45,245 nt of DNA from Prochlorococcus sp. AG-402-I20 (GTDB taxonomy: Bacteria > Cyanobacteriota > Cyanobacteriia > PCC-6307 > Cyanobiaceae), in the NCBI GenBank assembly GCA_003216975.1, contig QCHY01000014.1, forward strand, positions 1 to 45,245, read 5' to 3'. This document shows positions 1-10,751 of this stretch, piece by piece (within the stretch, counting starts at the first letter, position 1; every line of letters starts with the position of its first letter). The notes beneath the pieces were generated by a model. That model did no database searches. It had not been told where the DNA came from and saw only the letters and a list, made by a program, of their open reading frames with translations. A program made the position numbers and the translations under genes.

Positions 1-2236
<2,236 letters not shown>

Positions 2237-2240
2237 CTTC

Positions 2241-3818
2241 ATGGAATTAACTCTCTGGACATACGAAGGACCTCCTCATATCGGAGCGATGAGGATCGCT
2301 ACGTCTATGAAAAAATTACATTATGTTTTACATGCTCCTCAAGGTGATACTTACGCTGACCTTCTTTTCACAATGATTGAACGCCGCGGAAGTAGACCAC
2401 CTGTAACTTATACAACTTTTCAAGCTAGAGATTTAGGAGGTGATACAGCAGAACTTGTAAAAGGACATATAAAAGAAGCCGTAGACAGATTTAAGCCTGA
2501 GACTCTTTTGGTAGGCGAAAGTTGTACAGCTGAATTAATTCAAGATCAGCCCGGATCACTAGCAAAAGGTATGGGGTTTGATATCCCAATTGTCAGCCTC
2601 GAATTACCTGCCTATAGCAAAAAGGAAAACTGGGGTGGATCTGAGACCTTTTATCAAATCGTAAGAACTTTACTCAAAGACCACTCGAATGAATTCAAGC
2701 ATACGTGGCAGGAAGAAAAAAGAAGACCAAGAGTAAATCTACTTGGTCCGACTTTGCTTGGCTTTAGATGTCGGGACGATGTTTTGGAAATACAAAAACT
2801 CCTTGGTCAGTATGGAGTTGATGTCAATGTTGTAGCCCCCTTAGGAGCATCACCTGCAGATATAATGCGAATCCCTAATGCTGATGTGAATGTTTGCCTT
2901 TATCCAGAAATAGCAGAATCAACTTGTATTTGGCTTGAAAGAAATTTAAATATTCCTTTCACTACAACAGTTCCTCTGGGCGTTGGGGCTACTCAGGATT
3001 TTCTTAAAGAATTACACGAACTTTTAGAGATGGAAATCCCGCAATCAGTCAACGAATCTAATAATTCGAAATTAACTTGGTATTCGAATTCAGTAGATTC
3101 GAATTACTTAACAGGAAAAAGAGTCTTTATATTTGGGGACGGAACACACGCCCTCGCTGCAGCAAGAATTGCTAATGAGGAACTTGGTTTTAAGGTTGTG
3201 GGTTTAGGAACTTATAGTCGTGAAATGGCTAGGAAAGTTCGTCCAGCCGCTAAGGCACTTGGTTTAGAGGCATTGATAACTAATGACTACTTGGAAGTAG
3301 AAGGTGCGATCAAAGAAACATCTCCGGAGCTAGTCCTTGGTACACAAATGGAGCGACATAGTGCAAAAAGACTTGGTATTCCATGTGCTGTAATAAGTAC
3401 CCCAATGCATGTGCAGGATGTGCCTGCTCGGTATAGCCCTCAAATGGGTTGGGAGGGTGCAAATGTCATTTTTGATGACTGGGTCCATCCATTAATGATG
3501 GGACTTGAGGAACATTTAATTGGAATGTTTAAGCATGACTTTGAATTTGTTGATGGCCATCAAAGTCATTTGGGTCATTTAGGTGGAAAAGGAAATCAAA
3601 ATTCTAATGAAGAAGTTAAAACAAAAATTTCAAGTGACTCAAAAACTTCAAATGCGGAACCTATCTGGACACATGAAGGTGAAAGAGAACTTTCGAAAAT
3701 CCCATTTTTCGTTAGAGGTAAAGTAAGAAGGAATACAGAGAATTATGCTCGCCAAGCGGGATGTAGGGAAATCAACGAAGAAACTCTTTATGACGCCAAG
3801 GCTCATTATAAAGCCTAA
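2241..3818 (+). CDS. chlB: ChlB, light-independent protochlorophyllide reductase subunit B
   Basis: ChlB pairs with ChlN to form the protochlorophyllide-reducing heterotetramer of DPOR. The protein has 525 residues, a normal length. D36 (PQGDTY) corresponds to the unusual aspartate that supplies the fourth ligand of the NB [4Fe-4S] cluster. The middle region (about 1-420) is NifK-like. The C-terminal part after a low-complexity linker (about 440-470, rich in S, N and K) is the small ChlB C-terminal domain (ending in [12 protein letters not shown]) typical of the family. The gene begins 4 bases after chlN and is convergent with the small gene at 3830. Confidence 0.97.
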   Translation: MELTLWTYEGPPHIGAMRIATSMKKLHYVLHAPQGDTYADLLFTMIERRGSRPPVTYTTFQARDLGGDTAELVKGHIKEAVDRFKPETLLVGESCTAELIQDQPGSLAKGMGFDIPIVSLELPAYSKKENWGGSETFYQIVRTLLKDHSNEFKHTWQEEKRRPRVNLLGPTLLGFRCRDDVLEIQKLLGQYGVDVNVVAPLGASPADIMRIPNADVNVCLYPEIAESTCIWLERNLNIPFTTTVPLGVGATQDFLKELHELLEMEIPQSVNESNNSKLTWYSNSVDSNYLTGKRVFIFGDGTHALAAARIANEELGFKVVGLGTYSREMARKVRPAAKALGLEALITNDYLEVEGAIKETSPELVLGTQMERHSAKRLGIPCAVISTPMHVQDVPARYSPQMGWEGANVIFDDWVHPLMMGLEEHLIGMFKHDFEFVDGHQSHLGHLGGKGNQNSNEEVKTKISSDSKTSNAEPIWTHEGERELSKIPFFVRGKVRRNTENYARQAGCREINEETLYDAKAHYKA

Positions 3819-3829
3819 GTTTTGTCCTT

Positions 3830-4195
3830 CTAATTACGCCAATGAGAATTTTCTTGGCTTGATTTGATTAATCTCCAAACATTTCTTGATATCTTCTTAG
3901 CAATCAGACCACCTCTCTCAACTTTTGATGAGCCTGGCCTAACGCCCAAAAGTTTTGATACTTCTGTAGTACTTAATGGAGCTCCTGTTTCTATGGCTAG
4001 AGAAGTTAGTTCAAGTCTTTGACGCAGCTCATACGTATCACATTTTTCGTCTTCTTTTAACCAATTCAAGTCGGCAATCCCTTTGTCAGACAATTTTTGC
4101 ATTAGACTCAATGAGACTAAACCAAGTGCTTGCTCAGGATTGATTTCAGCATTTGAGTTATTGTTTTTGCTATCCTTTGGCTGAGGTAAAGACAT
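3830..4195 (-). CDS. Conserved cyanobacterial hypothetical protein, possible HTH
   Basis: I cannot name this 121-residue protein. Residues 1-25 are polar and probably disordered. The middle is helical (about 25-70). The C-terminal part (about 75-110, LSTTEVSKLLGVRPGSSKVERGG onward) reads like a helix-turn-helix: serine/threonine cap, TEVSKLLGV helix, then a basic second segment. It is convergent with chlB (11-base gap) and divergent from csoS1D (101-base gap). It therefore sits between the chlorophyll and carboxysome blocks and could regulate one of them, but only its position suggests that. My recollection is that a homologue occupies this position in other Prochlorococcus genomes. Confidence 0.75.
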   Translation of the reverse strand: MSLPQPKDSKNNNSNAEINPEQALGLVSLSLMQKLSDKGIADLNWLKEDEKCDTYELRQRLELTSLAIETGAPLSTTEVSKLLGVRPGSSKVERGGLIAKKISRNVWRLIKSSQENSHWRN

Positions 4196-4296
4196 TCTTC
4201 AATCAGATCAATATATATTGAATTTATCGGCTTAAATTCAGCATGCAAGTCTAAATTGCTAGCTAAAAAGGCAATCTTTGAGGTAATATCCCGCCC

Positions 4297-5073
4297 ATGA
4301 CAAGATTCGCCACATTTGAAAATAATGAAAGGCGACTAGGTGGTAGCCAGAGAGTTACTGGTGCAGAGGTAAATGAATATCTTTCTGAAGATCCAAAGCG
4401 AGTAATAACAACTGATTCTGAAAAATCGTTAGTTGCTAGGCAAGCAAGTCATGTAAAACAAATTGAATTAAGAACATATGTGTTCCTAGATTCTTTGCAA
4501 CCTCAACTTGCGGCTTATATGGGAACTGCAAGTTCAGGATTTTTGCCCATACCTGGTGATGCTTGCCTTTGGATGGAGGTTTCTCCTGGAATGGCTGTGC
4601 ACAGGGTTACAGATATCGCACTAAAAGCTAGTAACGTTCGATTAGGCCAAATGATCGTTGAAAGGGCATTTGGATCTCTTGCTCTTTATCACCGAGATCA
4701 AAGTACGGTACTGCATTCAGGCGATGTCGTTTTAGATGCCATAGGAAGCACAATTGATAGGAGAACTAATCCACAAGTTACTTGGACTGAAGTTATTCGC
4801 TCTATTACTCCTGACCATGCAGTTTTGATCAATCGCCAAAATAGACGTGGCTCAATGATTCAATCTGGCATGAGTATGTTCATCCTTGAGACTGAACCTG
4901 CGGGATATGTTTTGATGGCTGCAAACGAGGCAGAGAAGGCATCAAACATCACAATCGTTGATGTGAAAGGAGTGGGTGCTTTTGGAAGGCTGACTTTGGC
5001 GGGGAAAGAAGGCGATGTTGAGGAAGCGGCGGCGGCGGCGATGAGAGCTATTGATCACATAAATAGAAATTAA
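4297..5073 (+). CDS. csoS1D: CsoS1D, tandem-BMC gated carboxysome shell protein
   Basis: CsoS1D forms pseudohexameric trimers with two BMC domains per chain. These stack into a double layer with a large gated pore in the alpha-carboxysome shell. The length is 258 residues. A poorly conserved N-terminal segment (1-50) precedes the first BMC domain (about 55-150) and the second (about 155-255). E122-R123 (VERAFGSL) match the Glu-Arg pair that opens and closes the pore in the Prochlorococcus MED4 protein. The gene lies outside the main cso operon, separated from csoS1 by rdgB on the opposite strand. That arrangement is usual for alpha-cyanobacteria. It ends directly against rdgB. Confidence 0.95.
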   Translation: MTRFATFENNERRLGGSQRVTGAEVNEYLSEDPKRVITTDSEKSLVARQASHVKQIELRTYVFLDSLQPQLAAYMGTASSGFLPIPGDACLWMEVSPGMAVHRVTDIALKASNVRLGQMIVERAFGSLALYHRDQSTVLHSGDVVLDAIGSTIDRRTNPQVTWTEVIRSITPDHAVLINRQNRRGSMIQSGMSMFILETEPAGYVLMAANEAEKASNITIVDVKGVGAFGRLTLAGKEGDVEEAAAAAMRAIDHINRN

Positions 5074-5661
5074 TTATTTTTTAATTCCTATGGCTTTCAA
5101 AAGGTAAGGAGCTAATTCTCTAGCTGCTTTACCTCTACTTCCATGTTTTGATAATTGAGCATTATTTAATTCTCCATAAGTACAATTAGTTTCACGAACC
5201 CAAAATAATGATTCAAATTCACCATTTGGATAAGCAGGCTTTTTTAAAATTTCACCCCAGCAAATCCCTATTGTATTTTTGATAATCTCTCCAGTGTTTG
5301 TGCAAAGCACCATTACGCTGCATACTTTTGCACTTCTGTAAGGACTGTCGCCAAGAGCAGTAAGAATCTTCTCTATCTTTTTTTCATTTGTGTCCGCAAG
5401 TCGCGCAGAAAAAATACCAGGAGCATTGCCAAGAGAATCAATTTCAAGTCCAGAATCATCCGCAATAGTCCAGCTGTTAGTTAATTCTGCCGCTGCTTTT
5501 GCTTTCAATATTGCATTATCCAGGTATGTTTTTCCTGTCTCTTCAACATCTAGAGAACTAGGTTGTTTTTTGACTTCAATTGGGAGTGGTCCAAGCATTG
5601 CCTCTATCTCGGCAACCTTGTTTGGATTACCACTAGCTATGGTTATGAGTGGCTTTTCCAA
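5074..5661 (-). CDS. rdgB: RdgB/HAM1-type XTP/dITP pyrophosphatase
   Basis: This enzyme hydrolyses non-canonical purine nucleoside triphosphates (ITP, dITP, XTP) to monophosphates, keeping them out of nucleic acids. The 195-residue protein shows the family motifs: substrate-binding SGNPNK at 10-15, catalytic metal-binding DDSG at 68-71, and the base-recognition motif SKHGSRGKA at 171-179. It converges with csoS1D with no spacer, and its promoter must lie in the region before csoS1. The gene is part of the conserved neighbourhood of the cyanobacterial cso locus but has no known carboxysome role. Confidence 0.95.
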   Translation of the reverse strand: MEKPLITIASGNPNKVAEIEAMLGPLPIEVKKQPSSLDVEETGKTYLDNAILKAKAAAELTNSWTIADDSGLEIDSLGNAPGIFSARLADTNEKKIEKILTALGDSPYRSAKVCSVMVLCTNTGEIIKNTIGICWGEILKKPAYPNGEFESLFWVRETNCTYGELNNAQLSKHGSRGKAARELAPYLLKAIGIKK

Positions 5662-6017
5662 ATCATTAAATTAACTAGATCTATATAGTCTTACAGGAAG
5701 AAGTTAAAAACAATAGTTGTTAGATTTTTTAGATGATTTTGAGACAGTTTTTGGGTGAACATTCCAACCCTGACATAGCCAGGAATCTGTCTCGTGAGTA
5801 AAAATAACTACATGGACAAGTTAACGCAATGCAATATGAGTATGTCCTAACCATTGATCGAACAGTGTTACTCAACTGTCGTAGCAAGGGTGATAAGCTT
5901 AGCTTATGAGTGGGACTAGAAACTGTAATCAGCGCTATTAGAAAATCCCCTTGACTAATTGCTCTTTGGCGGGCCATTGTCCCTCCTGAACATTCCATCC
6001 CTTTACTGAAATAGGAC
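5662..6017 (+). promoter_or_regulatory. Carboxysome operon upstream region
   Basis: These 356 bases lie between divergent rdgB and csoS1 and must contain the main promoter of the carboxysome operon. I see no coding gene here. The small minus-strand reading frame at 5729-6106 overlaps csoS1 and is not credible. Visible elements are a perfect 15-base dyad at 5893-5907, a near-identical 15-base direct repeat (5756-5770 and 5987-6001), and the inverted repeat ACAGT-N8-ACTGT around 5864-5881. A -35-like TTGACT lies at about 5951-5956, but no convincing -10 sits at the right distance. Confidence 0.6.
5893..5907. promoter_or_regulatory. LysR-type operator candidate (RbcR/CbbR-like dyad)
   Basis: The sequence ATAAGCTTAGCTTAT is a perfect inverted repeat with a single central base. 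It contains a T-N11-A core, the usual signature of LysR-family sites. It also fits a 5-5-5 layout (ATAAG-N5-CTTAT) resembling the ATTA(G/A)-N5-(C/T)TAAT element described for plastid and cyanobacterial RbcR. It lies 110 bases before the csoS1 start codon. The binding protein is inferred, not seen in this window. Confidence 0.5.
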
Positions 6018-6329
6018 ATGGCTAGCGAAACAATGGGTATTGCTCTCGGCATGATCGAGACACGCGGATTAGTACCAGCTATTGAAGCTGCTGACGCGAT
6101 GACCAAGGCAGCAGAAGTGCGCTTGATTGGTCGTGAGTTTGTTGGTGGTGGTTACGTAACAGTTTTAGTTCGTGGTGAAACTGGTGCTGTAAACGCTGCA
6201 GTTCGTGCAGGCGCAGATGCTTGTGAGCGTGTAGGTGACGGACTCGTTGCAGCTCACATCATTGCTCGTCCTCATCGTGAAGTTGAGCCAGCTTTGGGTA
6301 ACGGTAACTTCTTGGGTCAGAAGGACTGA
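6018..6329 (+). CDS. csoS1: CsoS1, major BMC-H carboxysome shell protein
   Basis: CsoS1 is the hexameric single-BMC protein that builds most of the alpha-carboxysome facets. Bicarbonate and other small molecules are thought to pass its central pore. The 103-residue length and the sequence (MASETMGIALGMIETRG; pore loop REFVGGGYV; end NFLGQKD) are typical. It heads the operon, with a 73-base spacer to cbbL that carries a stem-loop. Codon use looks optimised for high expression (many GGT, CGT and GCT codons). Its last 67 bases and downstream spacer recur at the window start. Confidence 0.98.
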   Translation: MASETMGIALGMIETRGLVPAIEAADAMTKAAEVRLIGREFVGGGYVTVLVRGETGAVNAAVRAGADACERVGDGLVAAHIIARPHREVEPALGNGNFLGQKD

Positions 6330-6397
6330 TTTTTGACTAAGTCCTAAGAGGAGAGGACTTTTCAAATTTTTAACCTTCTAAACTAATTAACAGGAGC
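6263..6397 (+). repeat. Direct repeat copy B of the csoS1 3' end and csoS1-cbbL spacer
   Basis: This is the native-context partner of the copy at 1-135, running from inside csoS1 to the Shine-Dalgarno sequence of cbbL. It differs from copy A at 6355 and 6392 only. The difference at 6355 lies in the right arm of the csoS1-cbbL stem-loop: this copy pairs perfectly, whereas copy A does not. Confidence 0.9.
6339..6360 (+). promoter_or_regulatory. Stem-loop between csoS1 and cbbL
   Basis: AAGTCCT (6339-6345) pairs perfectly with AGGACTT (6354-6360) around an 8-base loop, and is followed by TTCAAATTTTT. It starts 9 bases after the csoS1 stop. The short broken T-tract makes it a weak terminator at best. 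A role as an mRNA 3'-end stabiliser or partial terminator that keeps csoS1 transcript above cbbL is plausible but inferred. Confidence 0.55.
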
Positions 6398-6402
6398 TAT
6401 CA

Positions 6403-7815
6403 ATGGCTAAAAAGTATGATGCTGGAGTTAAGGAGTATAGAGATACTTACTTCACTCCTGACTACGTCCCCCTAGATACTGACCTACTTGCATGTTTTAA
6501 ATGCACAGGTCAGGAAGGTGTACCAAAGGAAGAGGTCGCAGCAGCTGTTGCGGCTGAATCATCCACAGGTACATGGTCAACAGTTTGGTCTGAATTATTA
6601 GTAGATCTTGAGTTCTACAAAGGCCGCTGTTACCGCATCGAAGATGTCCCTGGAGACAAGGATGCCTTCTATGCATTTATTGCTTATCCGTTAGATCTTT
6701 TTGAAGAAGGATCTATAACTAACGTTTTAACATCACTTGTTGGAAACGTCTTTGGTTTTAAAGCCTTGAGGCATCTTCGTCTTGAAGATATTCGCTTCCC
6801 AATGGCATTTATCAAAACCTGTGGCGGACCTCCTAGTGGAATCGTAGTTGAACGTGATCGTCTTAATAAGTACGGTCGTCCATTACTTGGTTGTACTATT
6901 AAGCCTAAGCTTGGTCTTTCGGGTAAAAACTATGGTCGAGTTGTATACGAATGTCTAAGAGGTGGTCTTGATCTAACTAAAGATGATGAGAATATTAATT
7001 CTCAGCCATTCCAGCGTTGGAGAGAGCGTTTTGAATTTGTGGCTGAAGCAGTAAAGCTAGCTCAGCAGGAAACTGGTGAAGTTAAAGGTCATTACCTTAA
7101 CTGTACTGCGACTACTCCTGAGGAGATGTATGAGCGCGCTGAGTTTGCAAAAGAACTCGATATGCCCATCATCATGCATGACTACATTACTGGTGGCTTT
7201 ACCGCGAATACAGGTCTGGCTAACTGGTGTCGTAAGAACGGTATGCTTCTTCATATCCACCGAGCTATGCATGCGGTTATTGACCGTCATCCTCAGCATG
7301 GTATTCACTTCAGAGTTCTTGCGAAGTGTTTACGTCTATCAGGCGGAGACCAACTGCATACAGGAACAGTTGTTGGAAAACTAGAAGGAGATCGTCAAAC
7401 AACTCTTGGTTATATCGATAATCTTCGTGAATCCTTTGTCCCTGAAGACCGTACTCGCGGTAACTTCTTCGATCAAGATTGGGGTTCTATGCCTGGTGTA
7501 TTTGCTGTGGCATCTGGTGGTATCCATGTTTGGCATATGCCAGCATTGCTCGCAATCTTTGGAGATGATTCATGTCTCCAGTTTGGTGGTGGTACTCATG
7601 GTCACCCATGGGGATCAGCTGCTGGTGCGGCTGCGAACCGTGTAGCTCTAGAAGCATGTGTTAAAGCACGTAATGCAGGTAGAGAAATCGAAAAAGAAAG
7701 TCGCGATATCCTTCTAGAAGCTGCAAAGCATAGCCCTGAGCTAGCAATTGCTCTTGAGACATGGAAGGAGATTAAGTTCGAATTCGATACAGTCGATAAA
7801 CTCGACGTTCAGTAA
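6403..7815 (+). CDS. cbbL: RuBisCO large subunit, Form IA
   Basis: CbbL (RbcL) is the catalytic subunit of RuBisCO and fixes CO2 onto ribulose-1,5-bisphosphate inside the carboxysome. It has 470 residues. The signature [17 protein letters not shown] spans about 187-203, with the carbamylated lysine at K193. The catalytic lysine is in TIKPKLG (K168). Sequence type and linkage to csoS2 identify Form IA, the kind acquired by alpha-cyanobacteria from proteobacteria. A strong Shine-Dalgarno AGGAG lies 6 bases before the ATG. A 9-base-pair hairpin follows the gene before cbbS. Confidence 0.99.
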   Translation: MAKKYDAGVKEYRDTYFTPDYVPLDTDLLACFKCTGQEGVPKEEVAAAVAAESSTGTWSTVWSELLVDLEFYKGRCYRIEDVPGDKDAFYAFIAYPLDLFEEGSITNVLTSLVGNVFGFKALRHLRLEDIRFPMAFIKTCGGPPSGIVVERDRLNKYGRPLLGCTIKPKLGLSGKNYGRVVYECLRGGLDLTKDDENINSQPFQRWRERFEFVAEAVKLAQQETGEVKGHYLNCTATTPEEMYERAEFAKELDMPIIMHDYITGGFTANTGLANWCRKNGMLLHIHRAMHAVIDRHPQHGIHFRVLAKCLRLSGGDQLHTGTVVGKLEGDRQTTLGYIDNLRESFVPEDRTRGNFFDQDWGSMPGVFAVASGGIHVWHMPALLAIFGDDSCLQFGGGTHGHPWGSAAGAAANRVALEACVKARNAGREIEKESRDILLEAAKHSPELAIALETWKEIKFEFDTVDKLDVQ

Positions 7816-7822
7816 AAAGATA

Positions 7823-7850
7823 TAGAGGTGATTTTTAAAAGTTACCTCTA
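7823..7850 (+). promoter_or_regulatory. Stem-loop between cbbL and cbbS
   Basis: TAGAGGTGA (7823-7831) pairs with TTACCTCTA (7842-7850), nine pairs including one G-U, around a 10-base loop. It starts 7 bases after the cbbL stop. No T-tract follows, so it is unlikely to terminate. It may protect the upstream message or mark a processing site; this is inference from position. Confidence 0.5.
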
Positions 7851-7915
7851 ACTTTCTTAAATTCACTAGTCGATGACTCAGTCGGCTTTCATTCATTCAC
7901 TAACCTAAGTTCACC

Positions 7916-8257
7916 ATGCCTTTCCAGAGCACAGTAGGTGACTATCAGACAGTCGCCACCCTGGAAACATTCGGCTTCTTACCGCCGATGACCCAGGACG
8001 AAATTTACGATCAAATCGCTTATATCATCGCTCAGGGTTGGAGCCCAGTTATTGAGCATGTTCATCCAAGTGGTTCAATGCAGACCTATTGGTCTTATTG
8101 GAAATTACCTTTCTTCGGTGAAAAGGATTTGAATCTTGTAGTAAGTGAGTTAGAAGCTTGTCACAGAGCATATCCTGACCACCATGTTCGTATCGTTGGA
8201 TATGACGCATACACACAAAGTCAAGGTACTTGCTTTGTAGTTTTCCAAGGCCGCTAG
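7916..8257 (+). CDS. cbbS: RuBisCO small subunit
   Basis: CbbS (RbcS) caps the L8 core of Form I RuBisCO to make the L8S8 holoenzyme packed in carboxysomes. The 113-residue length and motifs are typical: TVGDYQTVATLETFGFLPP near the N-terminus, then YWSYWKLPFFGE and RIVGYDAYTQSQGTCFVV. It lies 100 bases after cbbL and 99 bases before csoS2. Both spacers contain inverted repeats, and no in-frame problem is seen. Confidence 0.98.
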   Translation: MPFQSTVGDYQTVATLETFGFLPPMTQDEIYDQIAYIIAQGWSPVIEHVHPSGSMQTYWSYWKLPFFGEKDLNLVVSELEACHRAYPDHHVRIVGYDAYTQSQGTCFVVFQGR

Positions 8258-8276
8258 ATTTTAGGCTTTGATAAAT

Positions 8277-8303
8277 TTAGCCCTGAAAAGCTTTCGGGGC
8301 TAA
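8277..8303 (+). promoter_or_regulatory. Strong 12-bp stem-loop between cbbS and csoS2
   Basis: TTAGCCCTGAAA (8277-8288) pairs with TTTCGGGGCTAA (8292-8303): twelve pairs, one of them G-U, with a 3-base loop. This is the strongest hairpin in the operon. It starts 19 bases after the cbbS stop, and the following bases (TAATTCCTTAG) have no run of T. It could be a partial terminator or an RNA-stability element that sets RuBisCO levels well above CsoS2. Confidence 0.6.
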
Positions 8304-8356
8304 TAATTCCTTAGAGAATTAAAAATTATTTTTTACGATCTCTCCATTGGATTGAT

Positions 8357-10744
8357 ATGGCAAAACAAACAAGTAGACAATTAGTTCTTGATCGCCGACA
8401 GGCATTGAGTCAAGGTGGTAAAAATGCCTCTATTAAAGGCTCAACACCTAATAGAGTTCGTTCCTCAAGTGATGCGAGGGCCACGAGAACTGATGCGGCT
8501 TTTGTTAAGCCTAAAAAAACTTTGGCTAATTCAAATAATTCTTCTTCTCAGTTAAGTACTAGTAGTTATCAATCAGGTGCTTCTGGAAGTTCAACAGGTT
8601 CAAGGTCATATAAAAGTTCAGTAGCTCATTCTAGTCGAAAACTTGTTATTGCTAGACGAGAGGCATTATCTCGCAGAGGGAAATCTGCTGATCATACAAA
8701 AGATATAACCCGAGTTGATGTTGAGAGAAAAAAGGTTCAGAACGCTCCTTCTCATGACGTAAAGAAAGCTGAACATTGTTGCCCAGAATGTGAGCAAAAA
8801 GCTTTACAGGAGACTCGTAATACAATTTCAAATCCTGAAATCAGTTTGACTTTAAACAAAAGAAAGACTGATCACCGCTCAACTGTTAAAAGAAAAGCAA
8901 TTACGAATTCAAGTAGAGCTTTTGTGCTGGCTCGAAGAGAAGCATTATCAAAACACGGTAAATCTGCCGGGAAGCAGCCAACTACAGCTGCTTCAGTTGC
9001 AAGACAGGGTAATCCAGATTTGACCACTAAAGAAATAGCTCAACGTGTTAGAGAGCTAAAAAGTAAAACAGGAGCTACTGGAAAAACTCGTACGTCAGTA
9101 ACACGTCCTTGTGGTCCAAATAAAAATGGTGCCAAGCAAAATGCTAGTGCACCTGATGCTCATTGGAAAGTGGGAATGAGTGAAACTTCTACTGGCCAAC
9201 TTGTTACTGGAACTCAAGCAAATAGATCTCTAAAAACCACAGGAAATGAAGCAAGTACATGTCGTTCAATAACAGGTACTCAATACTTGGGTTCAGAAGT
9301 TATTGATTCTTTCTGTAATGGTTCAAATACTTCTATAAGTCAGCCAGCAAAAGTAGGCGTTACAAGTACTACTCATGGAAATTTAGTTACTGGTAATGAG
9401 GTGGGCAGATCAGAGAAAGTTACTGGAGATGAGCCTGGTACTTGTAAGAACCTAACTGGTACTGAATATATCTCAGCTAATCAATCAAATGCCTACTGCG
9501 GAGGTGTTAATCCTTCTCCTTCAAAGATTGGTTATAGCCAAACTTTAGAGGGTAAGAAAGTAAGTGGAACCATGACGGGTAGATCCGCTTTAGTTACAGG
9601 GAATGAGGCAGGATCAAATAAAGGTCTAACTGGTGATCAGTATTTAGGTGCAGATCCACTCCCTTCAGGTAGACCAGCAGAAAAGGTTAGCTCACTAACA
9701 ACAATTCGCGGAAATGGTGTAACTGGTACTGATGTATCTAGAAGGGAGAATGTTACTGGTAATGAGGCTGGTAGTTGCAAGAACGTGACAGGAGATGAGT
9801 ATGTGGGTGCTGGACAATTTGATGCTTTTTGTGGAAGCAAGCCCGCTCCTGATCCAGCAAAAGTTGGATTGAGTATTACTAATAAAACTCAATCCGTTAG
9901 TGGAACTATGACAGGTAGATCACCACTCGTAACAGGAGATGAACCTGGCACTTGTAAAGCCGTAACAGGTACACCTTATGCAGGATTAGATCAAGCAAAT
10001 CAATGGTGTGATACTCCTTCGTCATCTGAGATAGAGGCTAGAACACCTAGGAAACTTGGCACTCCTGCTGCAAGATTGACTGGCCAACAACCTGGCATAG
10101 GTGGGAAGATGACAGGTGCTCATAAGGGTGCTTGTGAACCTTTAACTGGAACTCCTTATGTAGGAGGAGATCAATTACGAGATAATTGTGGCGTTTCAAA
10201 TATTCCTGAAGGTTATGCGCATGAGGAAAAACCTGAGAAAGCAGCTGCATGGACAAGTTTCAGCGTGAAATCTCCAGCTAGACAGGCTCATATTCAAAAT
10301 GAAATTAATTCAGGTGTCACAGGTACTAGCTACGAAGACAGCTCAAGAATCACTGGTCCATTTGATATGGCTGCAAATAAAGTGACAGGAACTGAACAAT
10401 TTCGCTTTGATAGAAAACCATCAAATTCTCAGAGAAATAAAGTTGACGAAATAGTTAATGAAGAAGCTAAGCAACGCCCAACCTCTCAAATAACAGGAGA
10501 AGGACAATCTGCAGGATTGAATATAACTGGTGATGATTGGGCTAGAGGAGAACATGTCACTGGCACGGAAGGTGCCTCTGCTAAGCGTAGAAATCCTTCA
10601 CGACCAGGTCCAATGAGTGCAATGAAAGCATCTGAATTAAAGAGAAACCAAGAGGTTCCTGAACCAGATTTCTTAATCACTGGCTCTAGTGGTAATACAA
10701 GGGATGGCCAACTGGTTACTTTCTCTGGTGGAGCAAGAGGTTAA
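8357..10744 (+). CDS. csoS2: CsoS2, carboxysome assembly scaffold
   Basis: CsoS2 is the disordered, repeat-built scaffold that links RuBisCO to the shell during alpha-carboxysome assembly. It has 795 residues. Three N-terminal RuBisCO-binding repeats (SSRAFVLARREALSKHGKSA type) lie at about 6-24, 93-111 and 186-204. Six middle repeats with spaced V/I-T-G triplets and paired cysteines lie at about 272-320, 333-381, 390-437, 443-492, 502-551 and 567-611. A C-terminal shell-binding region (about 630-795) has further VTG/ITG motifs and the conserved tail LVTFSGGARG. The third middle repeat lacks its cysteines. A CCPEC cluster sits at 141-145. csoSCA starts 7 bases downstream. Confidence 0.97.
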   Translation: MAKQTSRQLVLDRRQALSQGGKNASIKGSTPNRVRSSSDARATRTDAAFVKPKKTLANSNNSSSQLSTSSYQSGASGSSTGSRSYKSSVAHSSRKLVIARREALSRRGKSADHTKDITRVDVERKKVQNAPSHDVKKAEHCCPECEQKALQETRNTISNPEISLTLNKRKTDHRSTVKRKAITNSSRAFVLARREALSKHGKSAGKQPTTAASVARQGNPDLTTKEIAQRVRELKSKTGATGKTRTSVTRPCGPNKNGAKQNASAPDAHWKVGMSETSTGQLVTGTQANRSLKTTGNEASTCRSITGTQYLGSEVIDSFCNGSNTSISQPAKVGVTSTTHGNLVTGNEVGRSEKVTGDEPGTCKNLTGTEYISANQSNAYCGGVNPSPSKIGYSQTLEGKKVSGTMTGRSALVTGNEAGSNKGLTGDQYLGADPLPSGRPAEKVSSLTTIRGNGVTGTDVSRRENVTGNEAGSCKNVTGDEYVGAGQFDAFCGSKPAPDPAKVGLSITNKTQSVSGTMTGRSPLVTGDEPGTCKAVTGTPYAGLDQANQWCDTPSSSEIEARTPRKLGTPAARLTGQQPGIGGKMTGAHKGACEPLTGTPYVGGDQLRDNCGVSNIPEGYAHEEKPEKAAAWTSFSVKSPARQAHIQNEINSGVTGTSYEDSSRITGPFDMAANKVTGTEQFRFDRKPSNSQRNKVDEIVNEEAKQRPTSQITGEGQSAGLNITGDDWARGEHVTGTEGASAKRRNPSRPGPMSAMKASELKRNQEVPEPDFLITGSSGNTRDGQLVTFSGGARG

Positions 10745-10751
10745 ATAGTCG

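Noticed and set aside
5729-6106. Minus-strand 125-codon frame over the csoS1 promoter
   Set aside because: Its N-terminal third is the antisense of csoS1 and the remainder covers the regulatory region; there is no family resemblance.
9180-10200. Possible repeat array or CRISPR-like pattern
   Set aside because: The repetition follows codons and encodes the VTG/Cys repeats of CsoS2; units vary in sequence and length, so it is protein repetition.
8357-10744. Programmed frameshift in csoS2, as in some proteobacteria
   Set aside because: I see no convincing slippery heptamer with a following hairpin in the middle repeats, and the full-length frame is intact.
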